DNA of 64,000 nt, from positions 1-64,000 of the forward strand of contig NZ_JAUYTS010000116.1 of NCBI RefSeq assembly GCF_030695085.1, read 5' to 3'. This stretch comes from Falsiroseomonas sp. (GTDB lineage: Bacteria > Pseudomonadota > Alphaproteobacteria > Acetobacterales > Acetobacteraceae). The notes under the pieces are model-generated. The model was not told where the DNA came from. It saw nothing but the letters and a program-made list of their open reading frames with translations, and made no database searches. Each line of letters begins with the position of its first letter. Position 1 is the first letter of the stretch. Position numbers and translations under genes: made by a program. Shown here piece after piece: positions 32,556 through 41,015 of this stretch.

Positions 32556-33110
32556 ATGAAGATGCACGGAATTGCGTTCGGGCTGTTGCTGGGAACCCAG
32601 CTCGCCCTGGCGCCGGGATTGAGCCTGGCACAGCCCGCGGCAACGCTGACCTACGCCCAGCCGCTGGAGCGGGAGGCGGTGACGAAGGTGCAGGAGGCTC
32701 TGCGCCGGGCCGGCGCCTATGACGGCGCCGTGGATGGCATCTGGGGCCCGGCGAGCCGCACCGCGCTGGAACGCTTCCAGCAGGGCCGCGGGCTCCAGGT
32801 GACGGGCGAGATGAACCAGGCGACGGCCGCCACACTCGGTGTGAACCCGGCCGAGCTGTTGCCCGCCAGCCGCACACCGCCCGCCTCGACGGAGGTGCTC
32901 AGCGAGCGGGTGGTGCGCAACATCCAGACGCGGCTCCGGACGCTGGGCTTCTATGAGGGTGGTATCGACGGCCTTTGGGGCCCTGCCACCCAGACGGCGA
33001 TCGAGCGGTTCCAGCAGAGCCGTTCCCTGCAGGTGACCGGACAGCTCACGCCGGTCACCGCCTCCGCCATGGGGTTGGATCCGAATAACCTGGAGGCGCC
33101 GCCGCGCTGA
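32556..33110 (+). CDS. Periplasmic protein with two peptidoglycan-binding domains
   Basis: This 184-residue exported protein has a signal peptide (GLLLGTQLALAPGLSLAQ) and two PG_binding_1 repeats, at about residues 38-95 and 115-172. Each carries the family core: DGAVDGIWGPASRTALERFQ in the first and GGIDGLWGPATQTAIERFQ in the second. There is no catalytic domain, so it is a wall-binding or adaptor protein rather than a hydrolase. It has a strong Shine-Dalgarno inside a leader hairpin. It is followed by a DUF1328 gene, which may be separately transcribed. Confidence 0.87.
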   Translation: MKMHGIAFGLLLGTQLALAPGLSLAQPAATLTYAQPLEREAVTKVQEALRRAGAYDGAVDGIWGPASRTALERFQQGRGLQVTGEMNQATAATLGVNPAELLPASRTPPASTEVLSERVVRNIQTRLRTLGFYEGGIDGLWGPATQTAIERFQQSRSLQVTGQLTPVTASAMGLDPNNLEAPPR

Positions 33111-33131
33111 TGGGCCGGGCGCAGCCATGCG

Positions 33132-33170
33132 GCCAAAATTCGCCAGCAAAGTTTGCGGCCGAACTTTGGC
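33132..33170. promoter_or_regulatory. Nested inverted repeats upstream of the DUF1328 gene
   Basis: GCCAAAATTCG at 33132-33142 pairs with CGAACTTTGGC at 33160-33170 (10 of 11 positions). A second dyad, GCAAA-G-TTTGC at 33146-33156, sits in the loop. The right arm contains the -35-like CGAAC of the putative stress promoter, so a protein bound here would compete with or help polymerase. Confidence 0.45.
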
Positions 33171-33184
33171 AGATTGCCGTCGTT
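33160..33184 (+). promoter_or_regulatory. Putative EcfG-type (general stress) promoter
   Basis: CGAAC at 33160-33164, a 16-base spacer and CGTT at 33181-33184 match the alphaproteobacterial EcfG consensus GGAAC-N16/17-CGTT in all but one base. It lies 32 bp upstream of the DUF1328 start codon. DUF1328 genes are commonly part of stress responses, which supports the assignment. Confidence 0.5.
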
Positions 33185-33216
33185 CAGTTGCTTCCTGTCA
33201 TGCGAAGGAAGCACCA

Positions 33217-33390
33217 ATGATCAAGTGGGCCATCATTTTCGCAGTCGTGGCACTCGTGCTCGCGCTGCTCGGCTTCGGCGGCCTCGCCGGCGCGTTCATG
33301 GATATCGCCAGGATCCTGTTCTGGCTGGCAGTGGTGATTGCCATCATCCTGTTCGTGCTGGGCCTCACCGTCTACAAGAAGGTGACATAG
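33217..33390 (+). CDS. DUF1328 small membrane protein (YtjA-like)
   Basis: This 57-residue protein has two hydrophobic helices. It begins MIKWAIIFAVVALVLALLGF and continues GGLAGAFMDIARILFWLAVV, the characteristic pattern of DUF1328/UPF0391. Proteins of this family are 50-60 residues long and are often induced by envelope or general stress. An open frame upstream to 33127 is not family-like and would read through the promoter, so the ATG at 33217 is chosen (AAGGA lies upstream). Confidence 0.88.
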   Translation: MIKWAIIFAVVALVLALLGFGGLAGAFMDIARILFWLAVVIAIILFVLGLTVYKKVT

Positions 33391-33406
33391 CCAGGCCCTG
33401 AACCAG

Positions 33407-33449
33407 GCCGGTCAAGGCGCGGGCCGCTCAGCCCGCGCTGCGACCGGCC
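33407..33449. terminator. Two-part hairpin between convergent DUF1328 and hyuA-like genes
   Basis: Outer arms GGCCGGTC (33407-33414) and GACCGGCC (33442-33449) enclose inner arms GCGCGGGC (33417-33424) and GCCCGCGC (33431-33438). A 3/3 internal loop and a 6-base apical loop complete it, giving 16 base pairs. It is symmetrical between convergent genes and probably ends both transcripts, although no U-tract is present. Confidence 0.55.
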
Positions 33450-33477
33450 AGGTCGCGGCCGCGCCCGTCGCGGCCCG

Positions 33478-35109
33478 CTATTCCACCGAGGCGCCGGAGG
33501 CTCGCACGAGTGGTGCCCAGGTCACCACCTCCTCCGCCACGTAGCGAGCGAAGCGTTCCGGCGTCCAGCCCGGCATCCCGGGGGTGCCCATCTCCACGAA
33601 GCGGGCGGCGATCGCCGGGTCGGCCAGCGCATTCTCCACCGCCGCGGCCATGCGCTCCGCGACCAGCCCGCCGAGCGCGCTGACCACGCCAGGCCGCGCC
33701 GGGATCAGCACGCGCGCCATGCCAAGCTCGCGCGCCAGGAAGCAGCCCATCATCGGCCCGGCACCACCGAAGGTCAGCAGCGCGAAGTCGCGCGGGTCGA
33801 TGCCGTAGCGCGCGACCATCTTGTTCACCTCGGCGAACATGCCGGACAGCGCGATGCGGATGATCGCCTCCGCCGTCTGCTCCACACCGAGGCCCATCGG
33901 CTCCGCCAGCGTCGCGATGGCCTGGCGGGCCAGCGTCACGTCCGGACGGAAGGCGCCATAGGCGAGGTCGTGCTGGCCGAGGAAACCGCAGGCGGCGAAG
34001 GCATCCGTGATGGTGGGCCGCGTGCCGCCGCGCCCGTAGCAGGCCGGCCCGGGCGTCGAGCCGGCGCTCTCCGGCCCCACCTTCAGTACGCCGAAGCCAT
34101 CGACCCAGGCGATCGAACCACCGCCGTCACCGATCGAGGAAACCGCGACGCTCGGGATGTACAGCGGCAGGTCGCCGATCTTCTCGCCGAGGCCGAATTG
34201 CGGCTGGCCTTCGATGATCAGCGCCACATCGGCGCTGGTGCCGCCGATATCCAGGGTGATGACATTGGGCTCCCCCGCCTCCCGCGCCACCCAGGCCGCA
34301 CCCATGACGCCGGAGGCGGTGCCGGACAGCACCATGCCGACGCAGGCGGTCTTGCCGAGTTCGGCCGCCATGATGCCGCCATTGGATTTCGTCACCAGCG
34401 GCTGCGCCGTTACGCCACGGCCGCGCAGGCCCTCGATCAGCCGGTCGAGATAGTCGCGGATGCGCGGATGGACGTAGCCGTTGATCAGCGCCGTGGTGGT
34501 GCGTTCGTATTCGCGGATCACCGGCCAGACCTCGCTGGAGCGGAAGACGAAAAGCTCCGGCGCCAGCTCGCGCACCAGGGCGACGGCCTGTTCCTCATGT
34601 GCCGGGTTGCGATAGGCGTTGAGCAGGGAGACGATGATGCCCTCCACGCCCTTGGCCCGCGCCTTGGCCACGGCGGCCTCCAGGCTCGCCACATCCAGCG
34701 GCGCCTCGACGCTGCCATCGGCCAGGATGCGTTCGCGGATGCCGAAGATGCGGTCGCGCGGCACCAGCGGCGCGCCGCGGCGGGAGAACAGGCTGTAGGC
34801 CTCCGGCATCCGCAGTCGGGCCAGCTCGATCACATCCTCGAAGCGCTCCGTGGTGATCAGCGCCAGCCTGGCGCCCTTGCGCTGGATGACGGTGTTGATG
34901 CCGACGGTGGTGCCGTGGACGAAGCCGGTGATGTCCTGCGGGCGCACGCCGTGGCGTTCCTCCAGCAGATCCAGCCCGCGCAGCAATTCCGCGCCCGGCG
35001 TGTCCGGCGTGGTGAGGACCTTGAGGCTGTGCAGCACCTCGGTCGTCTCATCCCACAGGCAGAAATCGATGAAGGTGCCGCCGATATCGACGCCCACGCG
35101 GTGACCCAT
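33478..35109 (-). CDS. Truncated hydantoinase/oxoprolinase A fused to a Bug-receptor C-terminal tail
   Basis: The 543-residue product starts as HyuA: MGHRVGVDIGGTFIDFCLWD with the phosphate loop, VHGTTVGINTVIQRKGA, TLDIGGTSADVALI, and TFGGAGPMMGCFLARELGM near residue 454. Intact family members run to nearly 700 residues. Here, just after GVVSALGGLV (about residue 483), the last 60 residues change to a Bug/TctC receptor tail: ERMAAAVENALADPAIAARF, TPERFARYVAEEV, WAPLVRASGASVE. The fusion keeps the frame. The HyuA C-terminal region, and any hyuB, are missing, so ATP-dependent hydantoinase or oxoprolinase activity is doubtful. The GC-rich style does not change at the junction near 33660. It is divergent from a LysR gene. 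Confidence 0.82.
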   Translation of the reverse strand: MGHRVGVDIGGTFIDFCLWDETTEVLHSLKVLTTPDTPGAELLRGLDLLEERHGVRPQDITGFVHGTTVGINTVIQRKGARLALITTERFEDVIELARLRMPEAYSLFSRRGAPLVPRDRIFGIRERILADGSVEAPLDVASLEAAVAKARAKGVEGIIVSLLNAYRNPAHEEQAVALVRELAPELFVFRSSEVWPVIREYERTTTALINGYVHPRIRDYLDRLIEGLRGRGVTAQPLVTKSNGGIMAAELGKTACVGMVLSGTASGVMGAAWVAREAGEPNVITLDIGGTSADVALIIEGQPQFGLGEKIGDLPLYIPSVAVSSIGDGGGSIAWVDGFGVLKVGPESAGSTPGPACYGRGGTRPTITDAFAACGFLGQHDLAYGAFRPDVTLARQAIATLAEPMGLGVEQTAEAIIRIALSGMFAEVNKMVARYGIDPRDFALLTFGGAGPMMGCFLARELGMARVLIPARPGVVSALGGLVAERMAAAVENALADPAIAARFVEMGTPGMPGWTPERFARYVAEEVVTWAPLVRASGASVE

Positions 35110-35191
35110 CCGAACACTGCTCCGCCTGCTGCTGACGCCGCCCAGTATGGCGCCCGCCACGCCGGGGTCGACCGAGAAGGCGCCGCAAGGG

Positions 35192-35208
35192 CATAACCCT
35201 GGGTTATG
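35192..35208. promoter_or_regulatory. LysR-type binding site (perfect T-N11-A dyad)
   Basis: CATAACCC-T-GGGTTATG is a 17-bp perfect palindrome. It contains the T-N11-A core expected for a LysR-type activator, 22 bp upstream of the regulator's own ATG and 82 bp upstream of the divergent hyuA-like gene. The position fits autoregulation plus control of the divergent gene. Confidence 0.7.
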
Positions 35209-35230
35209 GGATGGCCGGAGGGCGTGGCGG

Positions 35231-36154
35231 ATGAATGCGCGGCAGCTTGAGATCTTCCACGCGGTGATGCGCAGCGGCACGGTGACCGGCGCCGCCAGCT
35301 TCCTCGGTATCTCCCAGCCCGCCGTCAGCAAGGCGATGCAGCTGGCGGAGCGCCGGCTGGGCTTCAAGCTGCTGCGCCCGATCAAGGGCCGCCTCTACCC
35401 GACGCCAGAGGCCGAGCGCCTGCTGCCGGATGCCGACCGCATCATTCGCGACCTGGCCGCCTTCCAGCGTCTGACCGGGGAGGTGCGGACGGGCGGCGCG
35501 GGGTTGGTGCGCGTCGCCGCTTCCTCCACCTGCGCCACGGCGCTGCTGCCGATGGCCGCGGCGCGCTTCCGCCGCAGCCACCCGGCGGTGCGGCTGTCAT
35601 CCCACCTGCTGCCAGCACGCAACGTGGCGGAGGCGGTGATCGCGGGCGAGGTGGATTTCGGCCTGGCGCTGTCCCCGGTGCAACTGCCGGGCCTCGCCGT
35701 GCGCAGCCTGAGCGCGCCGGAGATGATCTGCATCGCGCCGCTCGGCCATCCGCTGCTGGCGCTGCCCGCGGTGACGCCGGCGGACCTTGTGCCGTATCCG
35801 CTGATCTCCTTCGGCTCGGAGACCTATTTCGGCATCATGCTCGACCAGGCCTTCGAGGCTGCGGGGCTGAAGCGGGATACCGTGTTGCAGGTGACGATGA
35901 GCGTGGTGGCGGCCGGGCATGTTCTGCAAGGCGGCGGCGTGGCGGTGGTGGACAGCTTCATCCGGCACATTGGCCTGGCCGGGCTGGGCTGGCGCCCGTT
36001 TCGCCCGGTGCTGCGCCTGCCGGTCACGCTGATGACCCAGGTGCACCACCCGCAGTCACGGCTTGCCGCCGCCTTCACCGAGGCGGTCGAACAGGTGCTG
36101 GACACAGATGGCCGAGAACTGGCCGATGCCGCGCAACAGGCGCCTGGCATGTGA
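35231..36154 (+). CDS. LysR-family transcriptional regulator
   Basis: This 307-residue regulator has the N-terminal LysR helix-turn-helix (RQLEIFHAVMRSGTVTGAAS, then LGISQPAVSKAMQLAERRLG) and a two-lobed effector domain (VRVAASSTCATALLPMAAAR, IAGEVDFGLALSPVQ, VVAAGHVLQGGGVAVVD). The ATG at 35231 removes an upstream extension that would cross the palindromic operator. It is divergent from the hyuA-Bug fusion gene, so it probably once controlled a hydantoin or related catabolic operon. Its stop codon is immediately followed by the 3' end of the convergent tRNA-Lys gene. Confidence 0.9.
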   Translation: MNARQLEIFHAVMRSGTVTGAASFLGISQPAVSKAMQLAERRLGFKLLRPIKGRLYPTPEAERLLPDADRIIRDLAAFQRLTGEVRTGGAGLVRVAASSTCATALLPMAAARFRRSHPAVRLSSHLLPARNVAEAVIAGEVDFGLALSPVQLPGLAVRSLSAPEMICIAPLGHPLLALPAVTPADLVPYPLISFGSETYFGIMLDQAFEAAGLKRDTVLQVTMSVVAAGHVLQGGGVAVVDSFIRHIGLAGLGWRPFRPVLRLPVTLMTQVHHPQSRLAAAFTEAVEQVLDTDGRELADAAQQAPGM

Positions 36155-36230
36155 TGGTGAGCCCGGTGGGACTCGAACCCACGACCCCATGATTAAAAGT
36201 CACGTGCTCTACCGGCTGAGCTACGGGCTC
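36155..36230 (-). tRNA. tRNA-Lys (anticodon TTT)
   Basis: The 76-base gene folds as a cloverleaf. Acceptor GAGCCCG pairs with CGGGCTC, followed by an encoded ACCA end. The D-arm reads GCTC-AGCCGGTA-GAGC, the anticodon loop is CTTTTAA, and the T-arm has GGTTCGAGTCC. The anticodon TTT gives lysine. The 3' CCA end abuts the stop codon of the convergent LysR gene with no spacer. Confidence 0.95.
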
Positions 36231-36237
36231 GGGGGAT

Positions 36238-36260
36238 GCGCGCCCGGAAACCGGGCGCGC
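36238..36260 (-). terminator. Stem-loop after the cyclophilin operon, upstream of tRNA-Lys in map order
   Basis: GCGCGCCCGG at 36238-36247 and CCGGGCGCGC at 36251-36260 form a 10-bp perfect stem with an AAA loop. It lies 10 bases beyond the stop of the last cyclophilin gene and just before the 5' end of tRNA-Lys, so it likely ends the gyrA-coaD-ppi-ppi transcript. No U-run follows. Confidence 0.55.
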
Positions 36261-36270
36261 GAGGAGCGTG

Positions 36271-36813
36271 TTAGGCGTCGGCAGCGGGGGTGCTGTCAAC
36301 CCCCTCGGCCGGGCTGGCGGCGGCGGCGGTGCCGACGCGCATGGACTTCACGCGGTCCGGCTCACGCGCAATGCCGTTCGGGCCCTGGCCGCGCTTGATC
36401 TTGTCCACCAGGTCCATGCCGTCCACGACGCGGCCCCAGATGGTGTACTGGCCGTCCAGGCTCGGCGCCGGCGCGAACATGATGAAGAACTGGCTGTTGG
36501 CGCTGTTCGGGTTGTTGGTGCGCGCCATGCCGCAAACGCCGCGCGCGAACTTCGCCTTGGCCGGCGGGCTGAACTCGGCCGGCAGGTCCGGATGTTCGGA
36601 ACCGCCGGTGCCGGTGCCGGTCGGGTCGCCGCCCTGCGCCATGAAGCCGTCGATCACACGGTGGAAGGGCGTGCCGTCATAGAAGCCGGCGGTGGCCAGC
36701 GCCTTGATGCGCTCGACATGCTGCGGCGCCAGTTCCGGCAGAAGCTCGATGGTCACCACGCCGCTGTCCAGTTCCAGCAGCAGGGTGTTTTCAGGCGCGA
36801 GGGAAGCGCTCAT
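36271..36813 (-). CDS. Cytoplasmic cyclophilin-type peptidylprolyl isomerase
   Basis: This 180-residue cyclophilin lacks a signal peptide. It has VTIELLPELAPQHVERIKAL, FYDGTPFHRVIDGFMAQGGD (the active-site FHR and Q block), GVCGMARTNNPNSANSQFFI and YTIWGRVVDGMDLVDKI. It accelerates proline isomerisation during folding. It is closely related to the exported cyclophilin directly upstream, from which it probably arose by tandem duplication. An alanine-rich tail of about 20 residues follows the domain. It is the last gene of the gyrA operon. Confidence 0.93.
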   Translation of the reverse strand: MSASLAPENTLLLELDSGVVTIELLPELAPQHVERIKALATAGFYDGTPFHRVIDGFMAQGGDPTGTGTGGSEHPDLPAEFSPPAKAKFARGVCGMARTNNPNSANSQFFIMFAPAPSLDGQYTIWGRVVDGMDLVDKIKRGQGPNGIAREPDRVKSMRVGTAAAASPAEGVDSTPAADA

Positions 36814-36842
36814 CTGTCTTGGTCCTTCGGAGATTGTCGTTG

Positions 36843-37439
36843 TCAGCGCGCATCTGCTGCGACGCGCATGGCACGGATGCGGTCGGGCGGCTGCGGCACC
36901 TGGCCGGAGGGCCCCTGCCCGCGCTTGATCTTGTCCACCGCCTCCATCCCCGCCACGACGCGGCCCCAGATGGTGTATTGGCCATCGAGATTCGGTGCCG
37001 GCGCGAACATGATGAAGAACTGGCTGTTGGCCGTGTTCGGCGCGCTGGTGCGCGCCATGCCGCAGGTGCCGCGCAGGAAGCGGGCGCGGTTCGGCGGGGT
37101 GAATTCCGCCGGCAGGTTCGGCAGGTCGGACCCGCCGGTGCCGGTGCCGGTGGGATCGCCACCCTGCGCCATGAAGCCCTCGATCACGCGATGGAACGGC
37201 GTGTTGTCGTAGAAGCCGCGGCGCGTCAGCAGCTTGATCCGCTCGACATGGCGCGGCGCCAGTTCTGGCAGCAGTTGGATGGTGACGCGGCCATCCTTCA
37301 GTTCCAGGAACAGGGTGTTCTCGGGGTCCGTCTGCGGTTGCGCCTGAACCGGGCGGGTGGCCAGCATCGGCATGGCGAGAGCGGGGGCAACCAGGCCGGC
37401 GCCGAGCAGGCTGCGGCGGAGCAGGGCTGGAGCTGTCAT
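36843..37439 (-). CDS. Exported cyclophilin-type peptidylprolyl isomerase
   Basis: This 198-residue cyclophilin has an N-terminal signal with a twin-arginine-like start (LLRRSLLGAGLVAPALAMPM) and likely cleavage after AQA. The domain has FYDNTPFHRVIEGFMAQGGD, GTCGMARTSAPNTANSQFFI and YTIWGRVVAGMEAVDKI. It would act in the periplasm, complementing the cytoplasmic copy next door. Its ATG overlaps the coaD stop by four bases. Confidence 0.92.
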   Translation of the reverse strand: MTAPALLRRSLLGAGLVAPALAMPMLATRPVQAQPQTDPENTLFLELKDGRVTIQLLPELAPRHVERIKLLTRRGFYDNTPFHRVIEGFMAQGGDPTGTGTGGSDLPNLPAEFTPPNRARFLRGTCGMARTSAPNTANSQFFIMFAPAPNLDGQYTIWGRVVAGMEAVDKIKRGQGPSGQVPQPPDRIRAMRVAADAR

Positions 37440-37957
37440 TCTGCGGCTTCCTTGCGGTTTCGCACGCGCACCAGCGTGCGCTCCAGCGTCAGCTTCGGGA
37501 CGAAGGAGGTGACGTCGCCACCCAGCGTCGCGACCTCCTTCACAAAGCGCGAGGAGATGAACTGGTTCGTTTCACTCGCCATCAGGAACACGGTTTCCAC
37601 ATCCGGTGCCAGGCGGTGGTTCATGCCGGCCATCTGGAATTCATAGTCGAAGTCGGACACCGCCCGCAGGCCGCGGATGATCATCCGTGCCTGCGACTGG
37701 CGGGCGAAATCCACCAGCAGCCCGGTGAAGGGCACCACGAGGATCTCGGAACCGGCCTGGGCGGAGATGGTGTCGGTCTCCGCCTTCACCAGTTCCACCC
37801 GCTCATCCAGCGAGAACAGTGGTCCCTTGCCGGAGTTGATGGCAACGCCGACCACCAGCCGGTCCACCAGCCGCGCGGCGCGGGCAATCACGTCCAGATG
37901 GCCGTTGGTCACCGGGTCGAAGGTGCCGGGATAGATGCCGATGCGCTTCTCAGACAT
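37436..37957 (-). CDS. coaD: Phosphopantetheine adenylyltransferase
   Basis: This 173-residue enzyme transfers AMP to 4'-phosphopantetheine to make dephospho-CoA. The nucleotidyltransferase motif [10 protein letters not shown] ends at His20. [33 protein letters not shown] and [20 protein letters not shown] are diagnostic. It overlaps the gyrA stop by eight bases and the next cyclophilin gene by four, so it is translationally coupled in the operon. Confidence 0.96.
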   Translation of the reverse strand: MSEKRIGIYPGTFDPVTNGHLDVIARAARLVDRLVVGVAINSGKGPLFSLDERVELVKAETDTISAQAGSEILVVPFTGLLVDFARQSQARMIIRGLRAVSDFDYEFQMAGMNHRLAPDVETVFLMASETNQFISSRFVKEVATLGGDVTSFVPKLTLERTLVRVRNRKEAAE

Positions 37958-40823
37958 CGCTGCCGGGCTCCATCATGCCGACCGCGCCGGTCTCGGCGGC
38001 GGCGCCTTCGACGCCAGCCTGCGCCGGTGCCTCGTCATCCACCACGGGGAAGCAGGAGGTCACGCGTTCCTCCGCATCCGGCCGCGCAATCCGCACGCCC
38101 ATGGCGCTGCGCCCGGTGATGCGAACCTGGTCCGCCGGGGTGCGGATCAGCTTGCCGCCATCCGTCACCAGCAGCAGGTCGTCGCCCGACTGTACGGTGA
38201 AGGTGGCCACAACCTCCCGCCCCGTGCGCCATTTGGCGTCGAAGCCAATGGCGCGGATGCCCTGGCCGCCGCGGCCGGTGAGGCGGTATTCATAGGCCGA
38301 GCTGCGCTTGCCGAAGCCCTTTTCCGTCACCGCCAGGATGAACTGCTCGGCATCCGCCAATTCGGCCTCGCGCTCCGGCGTCAGGGTGACGACCTCGCCA
38401 CCCTCCTCGGCCTCCTCGGCAGCGACGGAATCGGCCGCCTCGTTCTCGGCTTCCGCATCCGCCTCGCCATTCTGCCGGCGGCGCTGTGCGGCGGCGCGGA
38501 GATAGGCGCGGAATTCGGGCTGCGTGCCTTCCACATGGCGCAGCACGGCCAGTGAGATCACCCTATCCCCATTCAGCAGGCGGATGCCGCGCACGCCGCT
38601 GGAATCGCGGCCGGCAAAGACCCGCAGCGTATCGGTCTCCGCCTGGAAGCGGATGCAGCGGCCATTGCGGGTCGCCAGCATCACGTCATCACCCTCGCGG
38701 CAGGTGGCAACGCCGATCAGGCTGTCGCCCTCATCCAGCTTCATCGCGATCAGGCCGACGGCGCGGACATTCTTGAAGTCGGACAGCTTGTTGCGGCGGA
38801 CATTGCCCTGCGCGGTGGCGAAGACCAGGTGCAGATTCTCCCACAGCGATTCATCCTGCGGCAGCGGCAGCACCGCCGTCACCTGCTCGCCATCCTGCAA
38901 TTGCAGAACCTGGCGCAGGCTGCGGCCGCGGCCCGTTGCGCCACCTTCCGGCAGCTGCCAGATCTTCTCGCGGAAGGCGATGCCGCGGGAGGTGAAGAAC
39001 AGCACCCATTGATGGGTGTGTGCCACGAAGCTGCGCAGGACGATGTCATCTTCCCGCGTCGCCGCGCCGCTGCGGCCGCGGCCGCCGCGATGCTGGCTGC
39101 GGAACACATCGAGGCCGGTGCGCTTGACGTAGCCATCGCGCGTCAGCGTCACCACCATGGTGCCCGGCTCGATCAGGCTTTCATCATCCTGGTCGGCGAC
39201 GCCGTCGAGGATCTCGGTCATCCGCGGCACGGCGACCTGCGCCCGCACCGCCACCAGCTCCTGCCCCATCAGCTCCAGCCGCCGGGGGCGGGAGGACAGG
39301 ATCTCGAGCAGATAGGTGATGGTGCCGGCCACGTCGTTCAGCTCGGCGTTGATCTTCTCCCGCTCCAGCCCGGTCAGGCGCTGCAGGCGCAGCTCCAGGA
39401 TGCCGCGGGCCTGGTCCTCGGTCAGCCGCACCGTGCCGTCATCGGCGAGCGTGTTGCGCTCGTCATCGACCAGCGCGAGCAGCGGCGCCACATCGGCCGC
39501 TGGCCAGTCCCGCGCCATCAACTGCGCGCGCGCCGTCGCCGCATCCGGCGCGGCGCGGATCAGCGCGATGACCGCATCGATATTCGCCACCGCGATGGCG
39601 AGGCCGATCAACTGGTGGCCGCGTTCGCGCGCCTTGGCCAGGCGGAAGCGCGACCGGCGGAGGATGACCTCCTCGCGGAACTTGATGAAGGCCATCAGCG
39701 CATCGCGCAGCGCCATCTGCCGCGGACGGCCCTCGTCCAGCGCCACGAAATTGACCGGGAAGGAGGTCTGCAGCTGGGTGAAGCGGTACAGGTGGTTCAG
39801 CACCACCTCCGGCGTCGCATCCTTCTTCAGCTCAACAACGATCCGGAGCCCGTCGCGGTCCGATTCATCGCGCAGGTCCGAGATGCCCTCGATCGCCTTG
39901 GCGCGAACCAACTCCGCGATCTTCTCGATCAGCGTCGATTTGTTGACCTGGTACGGGATCTCCGTGACCACGATCATGGACCGGCCGCCGCGCATATCCT
40001 CGATCGTCGCCCGCGCCCGCAGCGGGATCGATCCGCGCCCCGTCTCGAAGGCGCTGCGGATGCCGGACCGGCCGAGGATCAGCCCGCCGGTCGGGAAATC
40101 CGGGCCGGGCATGATCTTCATAAGGTCTTCGAGGCTGATCGCCGGGTCGGCGATCATCGCAAGGGTGGCGTCGATCACCTCCCCCGGATTATGCGGCGGA
40201 ATGTTGGTCGCCATGCCGACGGCGATGCCGCCGGCGCCGTTCACCAGCAGGTTCGGGAAGGCGGCGGGCAGCACCTTCGGCTCGCTGGCCGATTCGTCGT
40301 AGTTCGCCTGGAAATCGACGGTGTCCTCGTCGATTCCCTCCAGCAGCGCGGTCGCGGCACGGGCCAGGCGGGCTTCCGTGTAGCGCATCGCCGCCGCCGG
40401 ATCGCCATCCATGGACCCGAAATTGCCCTGGCCGTCGATCAGCGGCACCCGCATCGCGAAGGGCTGCGCCATCCGGACCAGCGCGTCGTAGATGCTGCTG
40501 TCGCCATGCGGGTGGTACTTACCCATCACGTCGCCGACCACGCGGGCCGATTTCCGGTGCGGCTTGTCCGGCGCGAAGCCGTTCTCGTTCATGCTGAACA
40601 GGATGCGGCGATGCACGGGCTTCAGCCCGTCCCGCGCATCCGGCAAGGCGCGGGAGACGATGACCGACATGGCGTAATCGAGGTAGGAGCGGCGCATCTC
40701 CTCCTCGAGTCCGATCGGTGCGTATTCGTTCGGGCCGCCTGCGGCGCTCTGCGGCCCATCCGGTCCTTGGGGCGGGCCTTGCGTCCCGTTCGGGTCGCCG
40801 GGCGGGGGTGACGTGTCGCTCAA
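37950..40823 (-). CDS. gyrA: DNA gyrase subunit A
   Basis: This 957-residue type II topoisomerase subunit breaks and rejoins DNA. It has [19 protein letters not shown] near residue 58, the quinolone region [18 protein letters not shown] (Ser and Asp of the sensitive type), and the catalytic Tyr in [13 protein letters not shown]. The GyrA box QHRGGRG begins the C-terminal wrapping domain. The protein is longer than the 875-residue E. coli form. An acidic Glu/Ala-rich stretch at about residues 786-820 ([20 protein letters not shown]) interrupts the C-terminal propeller, and an acidic tail ends the protein. It is the first gene of the operon with coaD. Confidence 0.97.
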   Translation of the reverse strand: MSDTSPPPGDPNGTQGPPQGPDGPQSAAGGPNEYAPIGLEEEMRRSYLDYAMSVIVSRALPDARDGLKPVHRRILFSMNENGFAPDKPHRKSARVVGDVMGKYHPHGDSSIYDALVRMAQPFAMRVPLIDGQGNFGSMDGDPAAAMRYTEARLARAATALLEGIDEDTVDFQANYDESASEPKVLPAAFPNLLVNGAGGIAVGMATNIPPHNPGEVIDATLAMIADPAISLEDLMKIMPGPDFPTGGLILGRSGIRSAFETGRGSIPLRARATIEDMRGGRSMIVVTEIPYQVNKSTLIEKIAELVRAKAIEGISDLRDESDRDGLRIVVELKKDATPEVVLNHLYRFTQLQTSFPVNFVALDEGRPRQMALRDALMAFIKFREEVILRRSRFRLAKARERGHQLIGLAIAVANIDAVIALIRAAPDAATARAQLMARDWPAADVAPLLALVDDERNTLADDGTVRLTEDQARGILELRLQRLTGLEREKINAELNDVAGTITYLLEILSSRPRRLELMGQELVAVRAQVAVPRMTEILDGVADQDDESLIEPGTMVVTLTRDGYVKRTGLDVFRSQHRGGRGRSGAATREDDIVLRSFVAHTHQWVLFFTSRGIAFREKIWQLPEGGATGRGRSLRQVLQLQDGEQVTAVLPLPQDESLWENLHLVFATAQGNVRRNKLSDFKNVRAVGLIAMKLDEGDSLIGVATCREGDDVMLATRNGRCIRFQAETDTLRVFAGRDSSGVRGIRLLNGDRVISLAVLRHVEGTQPEFRAYLRAAAQRRRQNGEADAEAENEAADSVAAEEAEEGGEVVTLTPEREAELADAEQFILAVTEKGFGKRSSAYEYRLTGRGGQGIRAIGFDAKWRTGREVVATFTVQSGDDLLLVTDGGKLIRTPADQVRITGRSAMGVRIARPDAEERVTSCFPVVDDEAPAQAGVEGAAAETGAVGMMEPGSDV

Positions 40824-41015
40824 CGCGGAATCCTCATCCAGGGCCGGGCGTGGCGGGGCCCCGCGGGTTGTGGATTAGGCAATTCCGGGCCTTTGCGGAA
40901 GGGTGCCGGGGCCTGGAAGGCCGATTCAGTGCCCGCAAGCGCCGTTACGTTTCGCGCCAGGCGCCGCTTTGCGTAATATCCCGGCGATGGCCGGGCAAGG
41001 AGGCGGGAGTCGCAT

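Noticed and set aside
35110-35385. Extended start of the hyuA-like gene beyond 35109
   Set aside because: The extra residues read through the LysR operator and into the LysR coding sequence, while MGHRVGVDIGG at 35109 is the family N-terminus.
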